Positions 21,240-30,987 of a DNA stretch of 64,000 nucleotides are shown here, piece after piece. Position 1 is the first letter of the stretch. Each line of letters begins with the position of its first letter. Origin of the DNA: Enterococcaceae bacterium OF42-14pH9A (GTDB taxonomy: Bacteria; Bacillota; Bacilli; Lactobacillales; Enterococcaceae); assembly GCA_027692465.1 (NCBI GenBank), contig JAQEYU010000003.1:186001-250000 (forward strand). Direction: 5' to 3'. A program made the translations under genes and the position numbers. The notes below the pieces were generated by a model. It had not been told where the DNA came from. It did no database searches and was given only the letters and a program-made list of their open reading frames with translations.

Positions 21240-21350
21240 GAACAGAGGGATAAACGAAGAAGAAAATCAATCAAACCGGATGCTCACCCATCTTCTAAGC
21301 AGGAGGGCGGCAGGATTTAAATCCCGCGAAAAGGTTTTTTGCTAAAAATA

Positions 21351-21387
21351 AAAGAGCAGATGACGGCCAATCCGTCATCTGCTCTTT
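21351..21387 (-). terminator. Terminator of clpE
   Basis: AAAGAGCAGATGACGG and CCGTCATCTGCTCTTT form a perfect 16-bp stem with a 5-nt loop. On the minus strand it is followed by TATTTTTAGC. Confidence 0.92.
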
Positions 21388-21398
21388 AGGCAGTCTGG

Positions 21399-23675
21399 TT
21401 AGTTGTCTTCAGCAGAATCTTTACCGGAGTCTGTTTCAGCGGAATTTTGAGAAGCTGCCGGCTGTTGGTCGGATTCAGCAGCTTCTTTGACCACAATCTT
21501 ATCATCTTCCAAGACTGCTTCCAACTTGGTAGCTTGCGGATGGTCAAGGTAAAATTCTGCGATGCCGTCTTCGATTTGATCTTGGATCGTACGACGTAAC
21601 GGACGAGCCCCCATCGAAGGATCGTATCCCAGGTCGACCAGTTTCTCTTCCACTTCTTTGGTGACATCGATGTGAATATGCTGAGTTTTCAACATTTGGT
21701 TGACATCTGTGAGCATCAATTCGACAATCTTCAGCAGATTTTCTTTTGACAATGCGCTGAACTCGATAATGCCGTCAAAGCGGTTCAGAAATTCCGGTGT
21801 GAAGTAGTTGTTCAACTGTCCCAATACGGAACGGGTGACACCGTCTCTGGTCGCACCGAACCCGACATTGGCTTCGACTTTTCCGGTACCGGCGTTAGAA
21901 GTCATGATGATCAGGGTATCTTTAAAGCTGACGGTGCGTCCTTGTGCATCGGTCAAACGTCCGTCATCCAAGATCTGCAAGAACATATGCAACACATCCG
22001 GATGGGCTTTTTCGATTTCATCCAACAAAATCAGACTGTAAGGATTGCGGCGGACTTTTTCAGTCAGCTGACCGGCTTCATCATAACCGACATAGCCGGG
22101 AGGAGAGCCGATCAGTTTGGAGACGCTGTGTTTTTCCATGTATTCCGACATATCAAACCGAATCATTGCGTCTTCTGAGCCGAACATTTCATAGGCCAGT
22201 TGTTTGGCCAACTCGGTTTTTCCGACCCCGGTTGGTCCGATGAAGAGGAAAGACCCGATTGGACGATTTTGTTTACCTAAGCCGACGCGATTTCTGCGGA
22301 TTGCTTTGGCAACCCGATCGATTGCTTCGTCTTGTCCGATGACATGTGCTTTCAAGTCATCAGCCAGGTTTTTCAACTGTGTCTGTTCTTTTTCTTTGAG
22401 TTCGCCTACCGGAATGCCGGTTTTTTGTTCAACGATTTGTTCCATGTCTTTTTCTGTGATGACCGGCGTTTCTTCATCAGCAATCTGATTTTTTTTCATT
22501 TCTTCCAGCTTGTTAATCTGGTCTCGATAGTAGGCAGCTTTTTCAAAGTCTTCTTCCTGAGAAGCTTTTTGCTTTTGTGCTTCAGCATCTTGCAACTTTT
22601 TATCGATAGTTTTCGGATCGACAAACTGGATGGTTAGATTTTTCTTAGAACCGGATTCGTCCAACAAATCAATCGCTTTGTCTGGCAAGAAGCGATCTTG
22701 GATGTAGCGATTAGACAATGTTGCTGCGGCTTCGATGGCCTCATCCGTGTATTTCACATGATGATAATCTTCGTAACGAGGTTGCAAGCCTTTCAAAATA
22801 CTAATCGTTTCTTCAACAGTCGGTTCATCCACTCGAACTGGCTGCATCCGTCGTTCCAGAGCAGCATCTTTTTCGATGATCCGATATTCATTCAGGGTCG
22901 TTGCTCCGACCATTTGCAGTTCGCCACGAGCCAAAGCCGGTTTCAAAATATTGCCGGCATCCATGTTGCCGTCACCGGCAGCACCGGCTCCGACGATTTC
23001 GTGGACTTCGTCGATGAATAGAATCACGTTTTCTGCTTGTTTGATTTCATCGATCAATTTTTGCATCCGTTCTTCAAATTGTCCGCGGATGCCAGTACCT
23101 TGTACCAGAGAAGCCACGTCCAGACGAATTACTTCTTTTTCAAGGAGTTTTTGCGGTACATCACCGTCGACAATCTTTTGTGCCAAGCCTTCTACAACGG
23201 CTGTTTTACCGACACCAGGCTCACCGATCAGGACCGGATTATTCTTTGTCCGACGATTTAAGATTTCAATTACCCGTTGGATCTCTTCGTCACGACCCAC
23301 GACCGGATCGATCCCGCCGTCTCTGGCCAGTTGAGTGATATTAATCCCATATTCTCCCAGAAGACCGTCAGCACCGCCACCACCATTACGACGAGGAGGT
23401 TGGCCGCCGTTAAAATTATTCCCGCCTGTTTGGGTTGGAGGCGTTTGTTCATATGGCGACTGTCCCTGCTGCATCTGGCGGGACATTTGACGGAACAAAT
23501 CATCCAATGAACCGAAACCAAAAGGATCTTGTGCCATCATTTGTTGCCCCCCTTGTTGATTTTTCAATTTTTGGTAACAGCTTTGACAATAGTCCAGTTG
23601 TTTCCGCTGACCATTGACATTTGCATACAAATGAATCGTTGCTTCATTTTTACCGCAATTTTGACAAAGCATCAT
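21399..23675 (-). CDS. clpE: ATP-dependent Clp protease ATP-binding subunit ClpE
   Basis: 758-residue Hsp100 unfoldase that feeds damaged proteins to ClpP. The N-terminal four-Cys zinc finger (Cys4, Cys7, Cys30, Cys33) distinguishes ClpE from ClpC. A Gln/Gly/Pro-rich linker (about 38-100) leads to the first AAA+ module (Walker A GEPGVGKT at 151-158), then a UVR segment ([20 protein letters not shown]) and the second AAA+ module ([12 protein letters not shown]) ending in GARPLRR. The tail is acidic and Ser/Gln-rich. The first of two adjacent ATGs fits the GAAAGG site. Regulation by CtsR is supported by the operator at 23866-23882. Confidence 0.96.
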   Translation of the reverse strand: MMLCQNCGKNEATIHLYANVNGQRKQLDYCQSCYQKLKNQQGGQQMMAQDPFGFGSLDDLFRQMSRQMQQGQSPYEQTPPTQTGGNNFNGGQPPRRNGGGGADGLLGEYGINITQLARDGGIDPVVGRDEEIQRVIEILNRRTKNNPVLIGEPGVGKTAVVEGLAQKIVDGDVPQKLLEKEVIRLDVASLVQGTGIRGQFEERMQKLIDEIKQAENVILFIDEVHEIVGAGAAGDGNMDAGNILKPALARGELQMVGATTLNEYRIIEKDAALERRMQPVRVDEPTVEETISILKGLQPRYEDYHHVKYTDEAIEAAATLSNRYIQDRFLPDKAIDLLDESGSKKNLTIQFVDPKTIDKKLQDAEAQKQKASQEEDFEKAAYYRDQINKLEEMKKNQIADEETPVITEKDMEQIVEQKTGIPVGELKEKEQTQLKNLADDLKAHVIGQDEAIDRVAKAIRRNRVGLGKQNRPIGSFLFIGPTGVGKTELAKQLAYEMFGSEDAMIRFDMSEYMEKHSVSKLIGSPPGYVGYDEAGQLTEKVRRNPYSLILLDEIEKAHPDVLHMFLQILDDGRLTDAQGRTVSFKDTLIIMTSNAGTGKVEANVGFGATRDGVTRSVLGQLNNYFTPEFLNRFDGIIEFSALSKENLLKIVELMLTDVNQMLKTQHIHIDVTKEVEEKLVDLGYDPSMGARPLRRTIQDQIEDGIAEFYLDHPQATKLEAVLEDDKIVVKEAAESDQQPAASQNSAETDSGKDSAEDN

Positions 23676-23695
23676 TTCACAACCTTTCTTTACTC

Positions 23696-23763
23696 GGGTC
23701 GGTCCGAAAAACTCCGGTGAAAAGGACTAAAAGGTCCACGACCGGGTTTTCGGACATTCCCTA
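23696..23763. repeat. Short terminal-repeat remnant in the clpE leader, copy J
   Basis: GGGTCGGTCCGAAAAACTCC and GGGTTTTCGGACATTCCCTA form an inverted repeat with only about 30 bp between them. They resemble the ends of the 160-bp family with the middle deleted. It lies within the transcribed clpE leader. Confidence 0.5.
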
Positions 23764-23865
23764 TACAAGCAGCAGTTAAAAAGCGGCTTGTTCTTATTCT
23801 TTTACTATTGTAACGCGGTTTGGAATTTCCGTAAAAAGAAAGCTATCCGCGTTAGTCAAGAAAGG

Positions 23866-23882
23866 TTTGACTTTCTTTGACC
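23866..23882 (-). promoter_or_regulatory. CtsR operator
   Basis: On the minus strand GGTCAAA-GAA-AGTCAAA, the tandem heptad CtsR box with 3-bp spacing. It starts 7 bp after the clpE -10 box, so it covers the transcription start. Confidence 0.9.
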
Positions 23883-23889
23883 AATTACA

Positions 23890-23917
23890 ATTATACTCAA
23901 GATCGGATTTCCTGCAA
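23890..23917 (-). promoter_or_regulatory. clpE promoter
   Basis: On the minus strand TTGCAG and TATAAT with 16-bp spacing. The leader to the start codon is about 200 nt. Confidence 0.85.
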
Positions 23918-24045
23918 CTATCTTGTTTTTTATCTGCTTATTTTCATGATGAGGTGCGAATCAACGATATCCTGTGTGTTATCCCTGAAAAAAGGCACAA
24001 CTGACACAAGAGGACTTGAACAGCCCTGCTAAAAAGAGAAAACGG

Positions 24046-24074
24046 TTGTGAAATCAGGGGAAAAATGGTAATCT
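24046..24074 (+). promoter_or_regulatory. ptsHI promoter
   Basis: TTGTGA (24046-24051) and TAATCT (24069-24074) with a 17-bp spacer, about 85 bp before ptsH. Confidence 0.6.
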
Positions 24075-24161
24075 TAAGAATTGAAAGGGACAAAAACTCG
24101 TGCGGTATGCGCGATCAAGACCCTAACAAAATACTTTGTTTCATAAAGGAGACCGATCGAT

Positions 24162-24428
24162 ATGGAAAAGAAAGACTTTCACGTAGTAGCAGAAACAGGG
24201 ATTCACGCACGTCCGGCTACCTTGCTGGTTCAAACAGCAAGCAAATTCAGCTCTGACATCAACTTGGAGTACAAAGGTAAATCTGTAAACTTGAAATCAA
24301 TCATGGGCGTGATGTCTCTTGGCGTAGGTCAAGGTTCAGACGTTACTATCACTGCTGAAGGTGCTGACGAAACAGAAGCAATGGAAGCAATCGTTGAAAC
24401 AATGAAAAAAGAAGGGTTGTCTGACTAA
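24162..24428 (+). CDS. ptsH: Phosphocarrier protein HPr
   Basis: 88 residues. HPr passes phosphate from enzyme I to the sugar-specific EIIA proteins at His15 (TGIHARPAT) and is the carbon catabolite signal when HPr kinase phosphorylates Ser46 ([12 protein letters not shown]). Both sites are intact. AAAGGAGACC gives a strong start. It precedes ptsI by one base, the normal two-gene operon encoding the general PTS proteins. Confidence 0.98.
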   Translation: MEKKDFHVVAETGIHARPATLLVQTASKFSSDINLEYKGKSVNLKSIMGVMSLGVGQGSDVTITAEGADETEAMEAIVETMKKEGLSD

Positions 24429-24429
24429 T

Positions 24430-26163
24430 ATGGTTGAAATGCTAAAAGGGATCGCCGCAAGCGACGGAATCGCAGTTGCAAAAGCTTACCTGCTAGTTCA
24501 ACCAGATTTGTCTTTCAACAAAACTTCAGTGGCAGATACTGCTGCTGAAGAAACTCGCTTGGATGATGCTCTGGCAAAATCCAGCGAAGAATTGACTCTG
24601 ATCCGTGACAAAGCAGCAAAAAGCCTTGGCGAAGAGGAAGCACAAGTATTTGATGCGCATTTGATGGTCTTGAGCGATCCGGAAATGATCGGTCAAATCA
24701 AACAAAACATCAACGATAACAAAGTCAATGCAGAAGCTGCATTGAAAGAAGTTACCGATATGTACATCGGCATGTTCGAAGCGATGGACGACAACGCCTA
24801 TATGCAAGAACGTGCGGCTGACATCCGTGACGTTGCCAAACGTGTTCTGGCTCATTTGCTGGGAGTTACTTTGCCAAACCCTTCCATGATCAATGAAGAG
24901 GTCGTAGTTGTAGCTCACGATTTGACGCCAAGTGACACCGCTCAGTTGGATCGTACCTATGTAAAAGCCTTTGTTACCGACATCGGCGGACGGACCTCCC
25001 ACTCAGCGATTATGGCACGTTCTCTGGAAATCCCGGCTATTGTTGGGACCAAAGAGATCACCGACAAGGTAAAAGCAGGCGACATTTTAGCAGTCAACGG
25101 GATCGAAGGGGATGTGATCATCAACCCTACCGATGACCAGACAGCAGAATTCAATAAAGCTGCAGAAGCCTATGCAGCACAAAAAGCAGAATGGGAAAAA
25201 CTGAAAGAAGCTGAAACCGTAACTGCAGACGGCGTTCATTTCGAATTGGCGGCCAATATTGGTACACCAAAAGATTTGGAAGGCGTTCACAACAACGGTG
25301 CCGAAGCAATCGGTTTGTACCGAACTGAATTTTTGTACATGGATGCACCTGACTTCCCGACTGAAGAAGACCAGTTTGAAGCTTACAAGGCCGTTTTAGA
25401 AGGCATGGGTGACAAACCGGTTGTTGTTCGGACGATGGATATCGGTGGTGACAAAGAGCTTCCTTATTTGAAGCTGCCTCACGAAATGAATCCTTTCTTG
25501 GGTTACCGTGCGCTGCGTATCAGCTTGTCTGAGCTTGGCGATGGCATGTTCCGTACGCAGTTGCGGGCATTGCTTCGTGCATCTGCATACGGCAATCTGC
25601 GGATTATGTTCCCGATGGTAGCGACTTTGAAGGAATTCAGAGCAGCTAAAAAACTGTACGACGAAGAACGTCAAAAATTAGTAGACGAAGGGGTCAAAGT
25701 TTCCGATACAATCCAAGTTGGGATTATGATTGAGATTCCAGCAGCAGCTGTTTTGGCTGACAAGTTTGCTAAAGAAGTTGACTTCTTCAGTATCGGTACC
25801 AACGATTTGATCCAGTACACGATGGCGGCGGATCGGATGAATGAACAAGTTTCTTACTTGTACCAACCATACAACCCGTCGATCTTGCGCTTGATCAAAA
25901 ATGTCATCGATGCTGCCCACGCTGAAGGAAAATGGGCTGGTATGTGTGGTGAAATGGCCGGCGATCAAACAGCGGTACCATTGTTGATGGGTATGGGCTT
26001 AGATGAGTTCTCGATGAGTGCGACTTCCGTTCTCAAAACCCGCAGTTTGATGAAAAAATTGACGACTACTGAAATGAAAGAATTGGCAGATCGTGCTTTG
26101 CAAGACTGCGATACGATGGAAGAAGTTGTCGAACTGGTTCATCAATACACTGACGACAAATAA
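24430..26163 (+). CDS. ptsI: Phosphoenolpyruvate-protein phosphotransferase (PTS enzyme I)
   Basis: 577 residues. It takes phosphate from PEP onto its active His191 in [12 protein letters not shown] and passes it to HPr. The PEP-binding barrel shows [50 protein letters not shown] and the catalytic Cys in GMCGEMAG. Length and motifs are normal. The ATG overlaps the ptsH stop region, so translation is coupled. A strong terminator closes the operon. Confidence 0.98.
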   Translation: MVEMLKGIAASDGIAVAKAYLLVQPDLSFNKTSVADTAAEETRLDDALAKSSEELTLIRDKAAKSLGEEEAQVFDAHLMVLSDPEMIGQIKQNINDNKVNAEAALKEVTDMYIGMFEAMDDNAYMQERAADIRDVAKRVLAHLLGVTLPNPSMINEEVVVVAHDLTPSDTAQLDRTYVKAFVTDIGGRTSHSAIMARSLEIPAIVGTKEITDKVKAGDILAVNGIEGDVIINPTDDQTAEFNKAAEAYAAQKAEWEKLKEAETVTADGVHFELAANIGTPKDLEGVHNNGAEAIGLYRTEFLYMDAPDFPTEEDQFEAYKAVLEGMGDKPVVVRTMDIGGDKELPYLKLPHEMNPFLGYRALRISLSELGDGMFRTQLRALLRASAYGNLRIMFPMVATLKEFRAAKKLYDEERQKLVDEGVKVSDTIQVGIMIEIPAAAVLADKFAKEVDFFSIGTNDLIQYTMAADRMNEQVSYLYQPYNPSILRLIKNVIDAAHAEGKWAGMCGEMAGDQTAVPLLMGMGLDEFSMSATSVLKTRSLMKKLTTTEMKELADRALQDCDTMEEVVELVHQYTDDK

Positions 26164-26167
26164 GCAT

Positions 26168-26198
26168 AAAAAGGCGGAGCAGACGCTCCGCCTTTTTT
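26168..26198 (+). terminator. Terminator after ptsI
   Basis: AAAAGGCGGAGC-AGAC-GCTCCGCCTTTTTT, perfect stem and T-run. Confidence 0.95.
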
Positions 26199-26485
26199 GT
26201 ACGCTCTTTTTTGTGCGAACAGTTTTGTCACATTGCTGCGTGGCATAGGTACCTCTGAGCTGTCGTGAATACTCGTTCATATCTGCTTTGCAGCTGCCGA
26301 TATCAGCAGCAGTCGACCAAAAACCGCATCAACCGGATGTTGTTTCACCAACATGTTGCGAGTAGGTGGGGTTCTGATTTTGGTTGTATTTTCGGATTAG
26401 CTGTTTCCATCTTTTCTCTAATCGGAACCCCGGCAGGAGAAATCGGTCTTGAGCATGAGGAAGGATCCTTTTGTTATGATATAAT
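26199..26485 (+). promoter_or_regulatory. Gap with extended -10 promoter for the glycosyltransferase
   Basis: TGATATAAT at 26477-26485 is an extended -10 box about 65 bp before the GTG start; no -35 box is obvious. No gene is seen in 26199-26476. GGTGGGGTTCTGATT and AATCGGAACCCC (about 26366-26432) can pair as an imperfect stem. Confidence 0.5.
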
Positions 26486-26551
26486 CATACAGAAAGGCAG
26501 ACGGCTGGATTGACAGCCCTGCGATGCTCAAAAGAGTTGGAGGAAGGAATC

Positions 26552-27811
26552 GTGAAAATCGGGTTTTTCTCGGATACTTATTTTCCGCAAGTCAGCGGAG
26601 TGGCGACTTCGATCCGAACATTGAAAGAACAGTTGGAAAAAAGAGGTCATGAAGTTTATATTTTTACTACGACTGATCCCAATGCGACAGCGCCGGAAGA
26701 AGATATTATTCGGATGCCCAGCGTGCCGTTTATTTCATTTAAAGATCGACGGATTGTTGTACGGGGCATGTGGTATGCTTATCTGATTGCCAAAGAATTG
26801 GAGCTGGATCTGATCCACACGCATACGGAATTTGGTGCCGGACTCCTCGGCAAGATGGTGGGGAAAAAGCTCGGGATTCCGGTGATTCACACATACCATA
26901 CAATGTACGAAGATTATCTGCATTATATCGCTAACGGGAAGGTCTTACGGCCGGCCCATGTAAAATTTTTATCGCGTTTTTTTGCCAATCATACGACAGG
27001 AGTTGTCTGTCCCAGTGAACGGGTGATCGATAAATTACGACAGTACGGAGTGGAGGCCCCGATGCGGGTGATCCCTACCGGTATTGAGATTGACAAGTTC
27101 AAACGGCCGGACATCACCAAAGAAATGAGAGACGAGCTGAGAGATTCGCTGGGGATTGCAGCAGATCAGTTGATGTTGTTGTCTTTGAGTCGGATTTCGT
27201 ATGAGAAGAATATCCAGGCAATCGTCCATGGTTTTAAGGAGATTTCCCAACGGATGCCGCAAACCAGATTGGTAATCGTCGGCAAGGGACCCTATAAAAG
27301 TGATCTGGAAGAATTGGTGAAAGAAATCGGTCTTTTGGAAATGGTGACATTTGTCGGAGAAGTCCCTAATGACCAGGTGGCCATCTATTATCAAGCCGCC
27401 GATTACTTTGTTAGTGCCTCGACTTCAGAGACTCAGGGCTTGACGTATACAGAAGCGATGGCGGCCGGTACACAATTGGTGGTAGAAGGCAATGATTACC
27501 TCAATAATCTGATCGACGATGAAAGTCTGGGAATCACTTTTGCCAAGGATCAGGATTTCCCAGAGTGTTTCGAGAGTTACGTCCGATCTGGCATCAAAAA
27601 GGATCAACAGGTACTTGACAACAAGATGCACGCTATTTCAGCCGATCATTTCGGTGAAGCGATGCTGGCCTTTTATTTTGATATGACTGCTTACTATTAT
27701 GAGCATGCGTTGGCCAAAGAAAATAATCAGACGATGCAAAAAATCAAAGTCAAGTTGAAACCGACTTTGAAACGCGTGGTGAAAAAGAGCGATACCTTGC
27801 ATAATGAATAG
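26552..27811 (+). CDS. GT4-family glycosyltransferase, probably diacylglycerol glucosyltransferase
   Basis: 419 residues, two Rossmann domains. The N-terminal GFFSDTYFPQVSGVATSI motif, HTHTEFGAG and HTYHTMYEDY in the acceptor domain, and LSRISYEKN...GKGPYKSDLEEL with the ASTSETQGLTYTEAMAAG donor-binding motif are those of the 1,2-diacylglycerol 3-glucosyltransferases that make glycolipid anchors for lipoteichoic acid (BgsA/BgsB in enterococci). The basic C-terminal tail (KIKVKLKPTLKRVVKK) suits membrane-surface binding. GTG start after GGAGGAAGGA. A tandem second transferase, usual in enterococci, is not adjacent here. Exact lipid specificity is inferred. Confidence 0.82.
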   Translation: MKIGFFSDTYFPQVSGVATSIRTLKEQLEKRGHEVYIFTTTDPNATAPEEDIIRMPSVPFISFKDRRIVVRGMWYAYLIAKELELDLIHTHTEFGAGLLGKMVGKKLGIPVIHTYHTMYEDYLHYIANGKVLRPAHVKFLSRFFANHTTGVVCPSERVIDKLRQYGVEAPMRVIPTGIEIDKFKRPDITKEMRDELRDSLGIAADQLMLLSLSRISYEKNIQAIVHGFKEISQRMPQTRLVIVGKGPYKSDLEELVKEIGLLEMVTFVGEVPNDQVAIYYQAADYFVSASTSETQGLTYTEAMAAGTQLVVEGNDYLNNLIDDESLGITFAKDQDFPECFESYVRSGIKKDQQVLDNKMHAISADHFGEAMLAFYFDMTAYYYEHALAKENNQTMQKIKVKLKPTLKRVVKKSDTLHNE

Positions 27812-27824
27812 CTGCGACAAGCAT

Positions 27825-27863
27825 AAATCACACTTTTCCCGTATACTGAAAGTGTGATTTTTT
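27825..27863 (+). terminator. Terminator after the glycosyltransferase
   Basis: AAATCACACTTT and AAAGTGTGATTTTTT, perfect 12-bp stem with T-run. Confidence 0.93.
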
Positions 27864-27979
27864 GTTGCGGCTTTGGTTCGACAGACGAAACCAAGTTGGA
27901 ACTGTGGATCGAAAACAAACCGGAAAAACAGTCTTCATGATTTTGAGGGCCGTTTTTAAAATCAGGAGGCGTAAGTGTA

Positions 27980-28843
27980 ATGAAAATCGGATTTATCGGG
28001 ATTGGGGTAATGGGTCATTCCATCGCCGGGCACTTGTTGGCAGCGGGACATGAAGTTTCTGTATACAACCGAACAAAAAGCAAAGCAGCTGCAATCGTAG
28101 CAATGGGGGCTGTTTGGCAAGACAGTCCCCGACAAGTGACAGAAGCAAGTGAAGTGATCTTTTCCATGGTAGGCTATCCGCAAGATGTTGAGGAGATTTA
28201 TTATGGGAAAAATGGGATTTTCGCAGCAGAGGTGCGCGGAAAAATACTGGTGGACATGACCACCAGTACGCCGACCTTGGCTGAAAAAATCGCCGAAACT
28301 GCTGCACAGCGAGGAGCTGAGAGTATGGATGCGCCGGTTTCCGGTGGTGATCTGGGGGCTAAAAATGCAACTTTGACCATCATGTGCGGCGGAAGTCAAG
28401 GGGTCTTTGACAAACTGGTGCCGCTGTTTAAGGTCATCGGTAAGACTTATGCACTGCATGGGCCGGCCGGAAAAGGGCAGCATACCAAAATGGCCAATCA
28501 GATCATGATCGCCGGTACGATGACCGGAATGACGGAGATGCTGGTGTATGCGAAAGCTGCGGGGCTGGATCTGCCGAAAGTTATCGATACTTTAGCCGGT
28601 GGCAGTGCCAGCAACTGGTCGATGGAAAACTACGGTCCACGGATCCTGAAGGCGGACTATTCGCCGGGCTTTTTTGTGAAGCACTTCATCAAAGATTTGA
28701 AAATCGCATTGGAGGAAGCACAAAAGCTGCAGCTGAATCTGCCGTCTACCCAAGCGGCCTGCCAGCTTTATGAACAATTAGCCGCCGAAGGATATGAAAA
28801 TGACGGGACACAGGCATTGATCAAACTGTGGTGGAATCAATAG
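27980..28843 (+). CDS. Beta-hydroxyacid dehydrogenase, 3-hydroxyisobutyrate dehydrogenase family
   Basis: 287 residues. The NAD(P)-binding start GFIGIGVMGHSIAGHLLAAG gives the GxGxxG fold; YNRTKSKA after the second strand has Arg, suggesting NADP(H). The substrate site DAPVSGG, the catalytic Lys in KMANQIMIAGTM and the C-terminal KDLKIALEEA helix are diagnostic. Members include tartronate-semialdehyde reductase and YkwC-like reductases; the substrate cannot be fixed from sequence. Start after CAGGAGGCG. Monocistronic. Confidence 0.88.
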   Translation: MKIGFIGIGVMGHSIAGHLLAAGHEVSVYNRTKSKAAAIVAMGAVWQDSPRQVTEASEVIFSMVGYPQDVEEIYYGKNGIFAAEVRGKILVDMTTSTPTLAEKIAETAAQRGAESMDAPVSGGDLGAKNATLTIMCGGSQGVFDKLVPLFKVIGKTYALHGPAGKGQHTKMANQIMIAGTMTGMTEMLVYAKAAGLDLPKVIDTLAGGSASNWSMENYGPRILKADYSPGFFVKHFIKDLKIALEEAQKLQLNLPSTQAACQLYEQLAAEGYENDGTQALIKLWWNQ

Positions 28844-28951
28844 TCTCTCGGCAGTGATTAAAAAACGAAATTCGGGTTCTCAAAGACCTTGAAAAGTGCG
28901 TCTGCATGGGCTGTGACCCGATAAAAAAGTTTGATTTTTTTGCGAAAATCG

Positions 28952-28980
28952 GTGCATGTACAAGCCGCTTCTGATACAAT
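28952..28980 (+). promoter_or_regulatory. Candidate promoter for the YkuJ gene
   Basis: Extended -10 TGATACAAT ending at 28980, about 32 bp before the start codon. The -35 box is weak. Confidence 0.45.
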
Positions 28981-29012
28981 GATACAGGAAACAGAAAGGG
29001 AGGCTTTCGTTT

Positions 29013-29243
29013 ATGAAAAGTTCACAGCTGGTCGCTATCATCAAACGCTTGGAAGCAATGACCGAAGCGACTGACAACGAGATCCAAGTCCGCCGCTTTG
29101 AAAAAGACGGCGTAGAAAAATGCCTGGTGACTTACGACAAAACCACCGAAACATTCGAATTGACCGAATCCGATTCACAACAAAGTTATCAATTCGACAA
29201 CATCGATATTGTTGCAATGGAGATTTACGACTTGATCCAATAA
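29013..29243 (+). CDS. YkuJ / DUF1797 family protein
   Basis: 76 residues, the length of the YkuJ family. The pattern of an N-terminal LVAIIKRLEAM helix, a FEKDG..KC.VTYDKTTETFEL strand pair and the closing FDNIDIVAMEIYDLIQ helix is family-specific. A small cytosolic protein with a known fold but no established function. Start after AAAGGGAGG. Followed by a perfect terminator, so a one-gene unit. Confidence 0.82.
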   Translation: MKSSQLVAIIKRLEAMTEATDNEIQVRRFEKDGVEKCLVTYDKTTETFELTESDSQQSYQFDNIDIVAMEIYDLIQ

Positions 29244-29269
29244 ACGATGGCGGCATAGAAAAACAATCA

Positions 29270-29318
29270 AAAACGCAACAGCTGAACGGGAAGGTCCGTT
29301 TGGCTGTTGCGTTTTTTT
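29270..29318 (+). terminator. Terminator after the YkuJ gene
   Basis: AAAACGCAACAGC and GCTGTTGCGTTTTTTT form the stem; the loop of 20 nt carries a small AACGG / CCGTT stem. Confidence 0.92.
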
Positions 29319-29337
29319 GGAGATATTACCAAGAGAG

Positions 29338-29398
29338 AGTCGGTCTGCTCTTGGCGGCTGTTTGCTGTCACCGAATCGAGTGTTTTCAGACACACACT
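29338..29398. repeat. Remnant end of the 160-bp element, copy L
   Basis: GTGTTTTCAGACACACACTA at 29380-29399 matches the outer end of the 160-bp family; only traces of the rest are visible upstream. It supplies the stop codon of the minus-strand NMO gene. Confidence 0.4.
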
Positions 29399-30464
29399 AT
29401 TCTGCAGTTAATTCGGCCATCAATTCCGGAACTGTGGTGATCTTATTCAAGCGATGGACCTGCCCACCGGCAAAAACCAATCCTTCCTGCGGTTTGTCGG
29501 TGACGGCATTCAGCAGCATTTCCGAAATGCAATAGGGAATCGTCTTGCGGTCGCAATGATCAAAAGAAAGACAGCTGCGGCATTTTGCAATCGGAATCTG
29601 TGGTTCGACTTTCGTGCGTTCGGTGAAGTCGTTGTGAAGGGCCCGACCCGGCATGCCTACCGGACTCTTGATGATTTCAATGTCCTTTTCGCCAGCATTC
29701 AGATACATTTTTTTATAGGATTCCGGAGCATCACATTCCTCGGTGACTACGAAACGACTGGCGATCTGGACCCCGGCAGCTCCTAATTCCAGATAGTGAT
29801 CGATGTCACTGCGGTCAAAGACACCGCCGGCAAAGACCACCGGGATTTTTTGAGCAAATTTTTCCTCATAAACCGCAACTTCATCGAGGATTTTTTTGAA
29901 TTCCTCGTCCATCGTCTCGGCGGGCATCCCGGTATCTTCGTATTTAAATCCCAGGTGGCCACCGGCTTGCGGTCCTTCCACGACTACGAGATCAGCTGTT
30001 CGGTTGTAGCGCTTGGCCCAGGTGCGCAGTAGGACTTTTGCGGCCTTGGCAGAAGAGACAATTGGTGCGATCTTGGTTTTGGCGGCACCCACCAGTTCGG
30101 GGAGGTGGATTGGCAGACCGGCACCACAGATGATCAGATCAGCCCCGACTTCAACGCAGCGCTTGACGTAGCTTTCATATTTAAAGGTGGCGCACATGAT
30201 ATTGAAGCCGACGATCCCACCGGGCCCGGCGATTTCTTTAGCTTTTTGATACTCCGAAGCGATAGCCCGCATGTTTGCTTTGAAGGGAGCCCGGTCGAAT
30301 AACGGATCCCGATAGCCGATCTGGGCGCAGGAAATGATGCCGACACCGCCGGTCTTGGCGACTGCCCCGGCCAATCCGGAAAGGCTGACACCGATGCCCA
30401 TGCCTCCTTGGATGATAGGATAGCGGGCGCTCAGCTCGCCGATTTTCAATTCTGGTAATAACAT
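29397..30464 (-). CDS. Nitronate monooxygenase / FabK-superfamily flavoprotein
   Basis: 355-residue FMN-dependent TIM-barrel protein. The N-terminal YPIIQGGMGIGVS, CGAGLP, the VVEGPQAGGHLG block with conserved His170 and the AAGVQIASRFVVTEE phosphate site are shared by nitronate monooxygenases and the enoyl-ACP reductase FabK. A C-terminal Cys cluster (Cys295, 298, 304, 312) is not in classical FabK and points to the clostridial-type NMO group. The ATG follows AAAGGAGTT; the open frame runs 28 codons further up without support. It diverges from fabT, and a FabT box lies beside a promoter-like pair facing it, so it may belong to the fatty acid regulon. Confidence 0.82.
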   Translation of the reverse strand: MLLPELKIGELSARYPIIQGGMGIGVSLSGLAGAVAKTGGVGIISCAQIGYRDPLFDRAPFKANMRAIASEYQKAKEIAGPGGIVGFNIMCATFKYESYVKRCVEVGADLIICGAGLPIHLPELVGAAKTKIAPIVSSAKAAKVLLRTWAKRYNRTADLVVVEGPQAGGHLGFKYEDTGMPAETMDEEFKKILDEVAVYEEKFAQKIPVVFAGGVFDRSDIDHYLELGAAGVQIASRFVVTEECDAPESYKKMYLNAGEKDIEIIKSPVGMPGRALHNDFTERTKVEPQIPIAKCRSCLSFDHCDRKTIPYCISEMLLNAVTDKPQEGLVFAGGQVHRLNKITTVPELMAELTAE

Positions 30465-30603
30465 AAAATAAACTCCTTTAGGATAGCAGGTGTATCCACC
30501 AGCTGAAGTACTGTCGGCAGCTGCAGTCAGGGGAATGCGGCAGAACACCAGTCACAGTGGTTGAAATTTTATTACGGCTAGGGAACAAAAGGCGGCTTTC
30601 CTT

Positions 30604-30767
30604 TAGGGCGTGTCTGAAAACTCCAGCGGCAGATATTTTGGTCCTTTTCACCGCAATCTGCGTCGTAAATGCTCGCTTATGCACCACATAAGCTGCGCTT
30701 TCCTCCTTGATTTCGGCAAAGAGTCCGCAAAAATCTGGATTCCCCCAGAGTTTTCAGACACACCCTA
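30604..30767 (-). repeat. Dispersed 160-bp inverted-repeat element, copy D
   Basis: TA-GGGCGTGTCTGAAAACTCC at the left and GAGTTTTCAGACACACCC-TA at the right, with TA on both sides as expected for a TA target duplication. Internal blocks ACCGCAATCTGCGTCGTAAA and ATTTCGGCA match the other reverse copies. It sits in the leader region of the NMO gene. Confidence 0.9.
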
Positions 30768-30780
30768 ATCCCGACAAAAT

Positions 30781-30797
30781 AGTTTGATAGTCAAATT
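30781..30797. promoter_or_regulatory. FabT box 1 (facing the NMO gene)
   Basis: AGTTTGATAGTCAAATT, matching the known FabT palindrome TTTGANNNTCAAA. It lies just downstream of the minus-strand promoter candidate at 30805-30834. Confidence 0.8.
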
Positions 30798-30804
30798 AAA
30801 TATC

Positions 30805-30834
30805 AGTTTAGTAGCAGGTGCTTAAAAAGTCAAT
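30805..30834 (-). promoter_or_regulatory. Candidate promoter for the NMO gene
   Basis: On the minus strand TTGACT and TAAACT with an 18-bp spacer. The transcript would cross FabT box 1 and repeat copy D before reaching the gene about 330 nt on. Confidence 0.5.
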
Positions 30835-30907
30835 CCTTTTTTGAACGTCTTAAAGATACTGATAAATATATGTTGCACAAGCTAGAACGATTTTTTCAAA
30901 AAAGGTA

Positions 30908-30936
30908 TTGCAATTTTATTTTTTTTAGATTATATT
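30908..30936 (+). promoter_or_regulatory. fabT operon promoter
   Basis: TTGCAA (30908-30913) and TATATT (30931-30936) with 17-bp spacing. Confidence 0.8.
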
Positions 30937-30966
30937 TTGATAGTCAAAAGATTTGATTGTCAAACT
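30934..30966. promoter_or_regulatory. Tandem FabT boxes 2 and 3
   Basis: ATTTTGATAGTCAAAAG (30934-30950) overlaps the -10 box, and GATTTGATTGTCAAACT (30950-30966) follows immediately. FabT with long-chain acyl-ACP binds such sites to repress the fab operon; this arrangement implies autoregulation. Confidence 0.88.
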
Positions 30967-30987
30967 AATTTTACAGGTGGTGATTCA

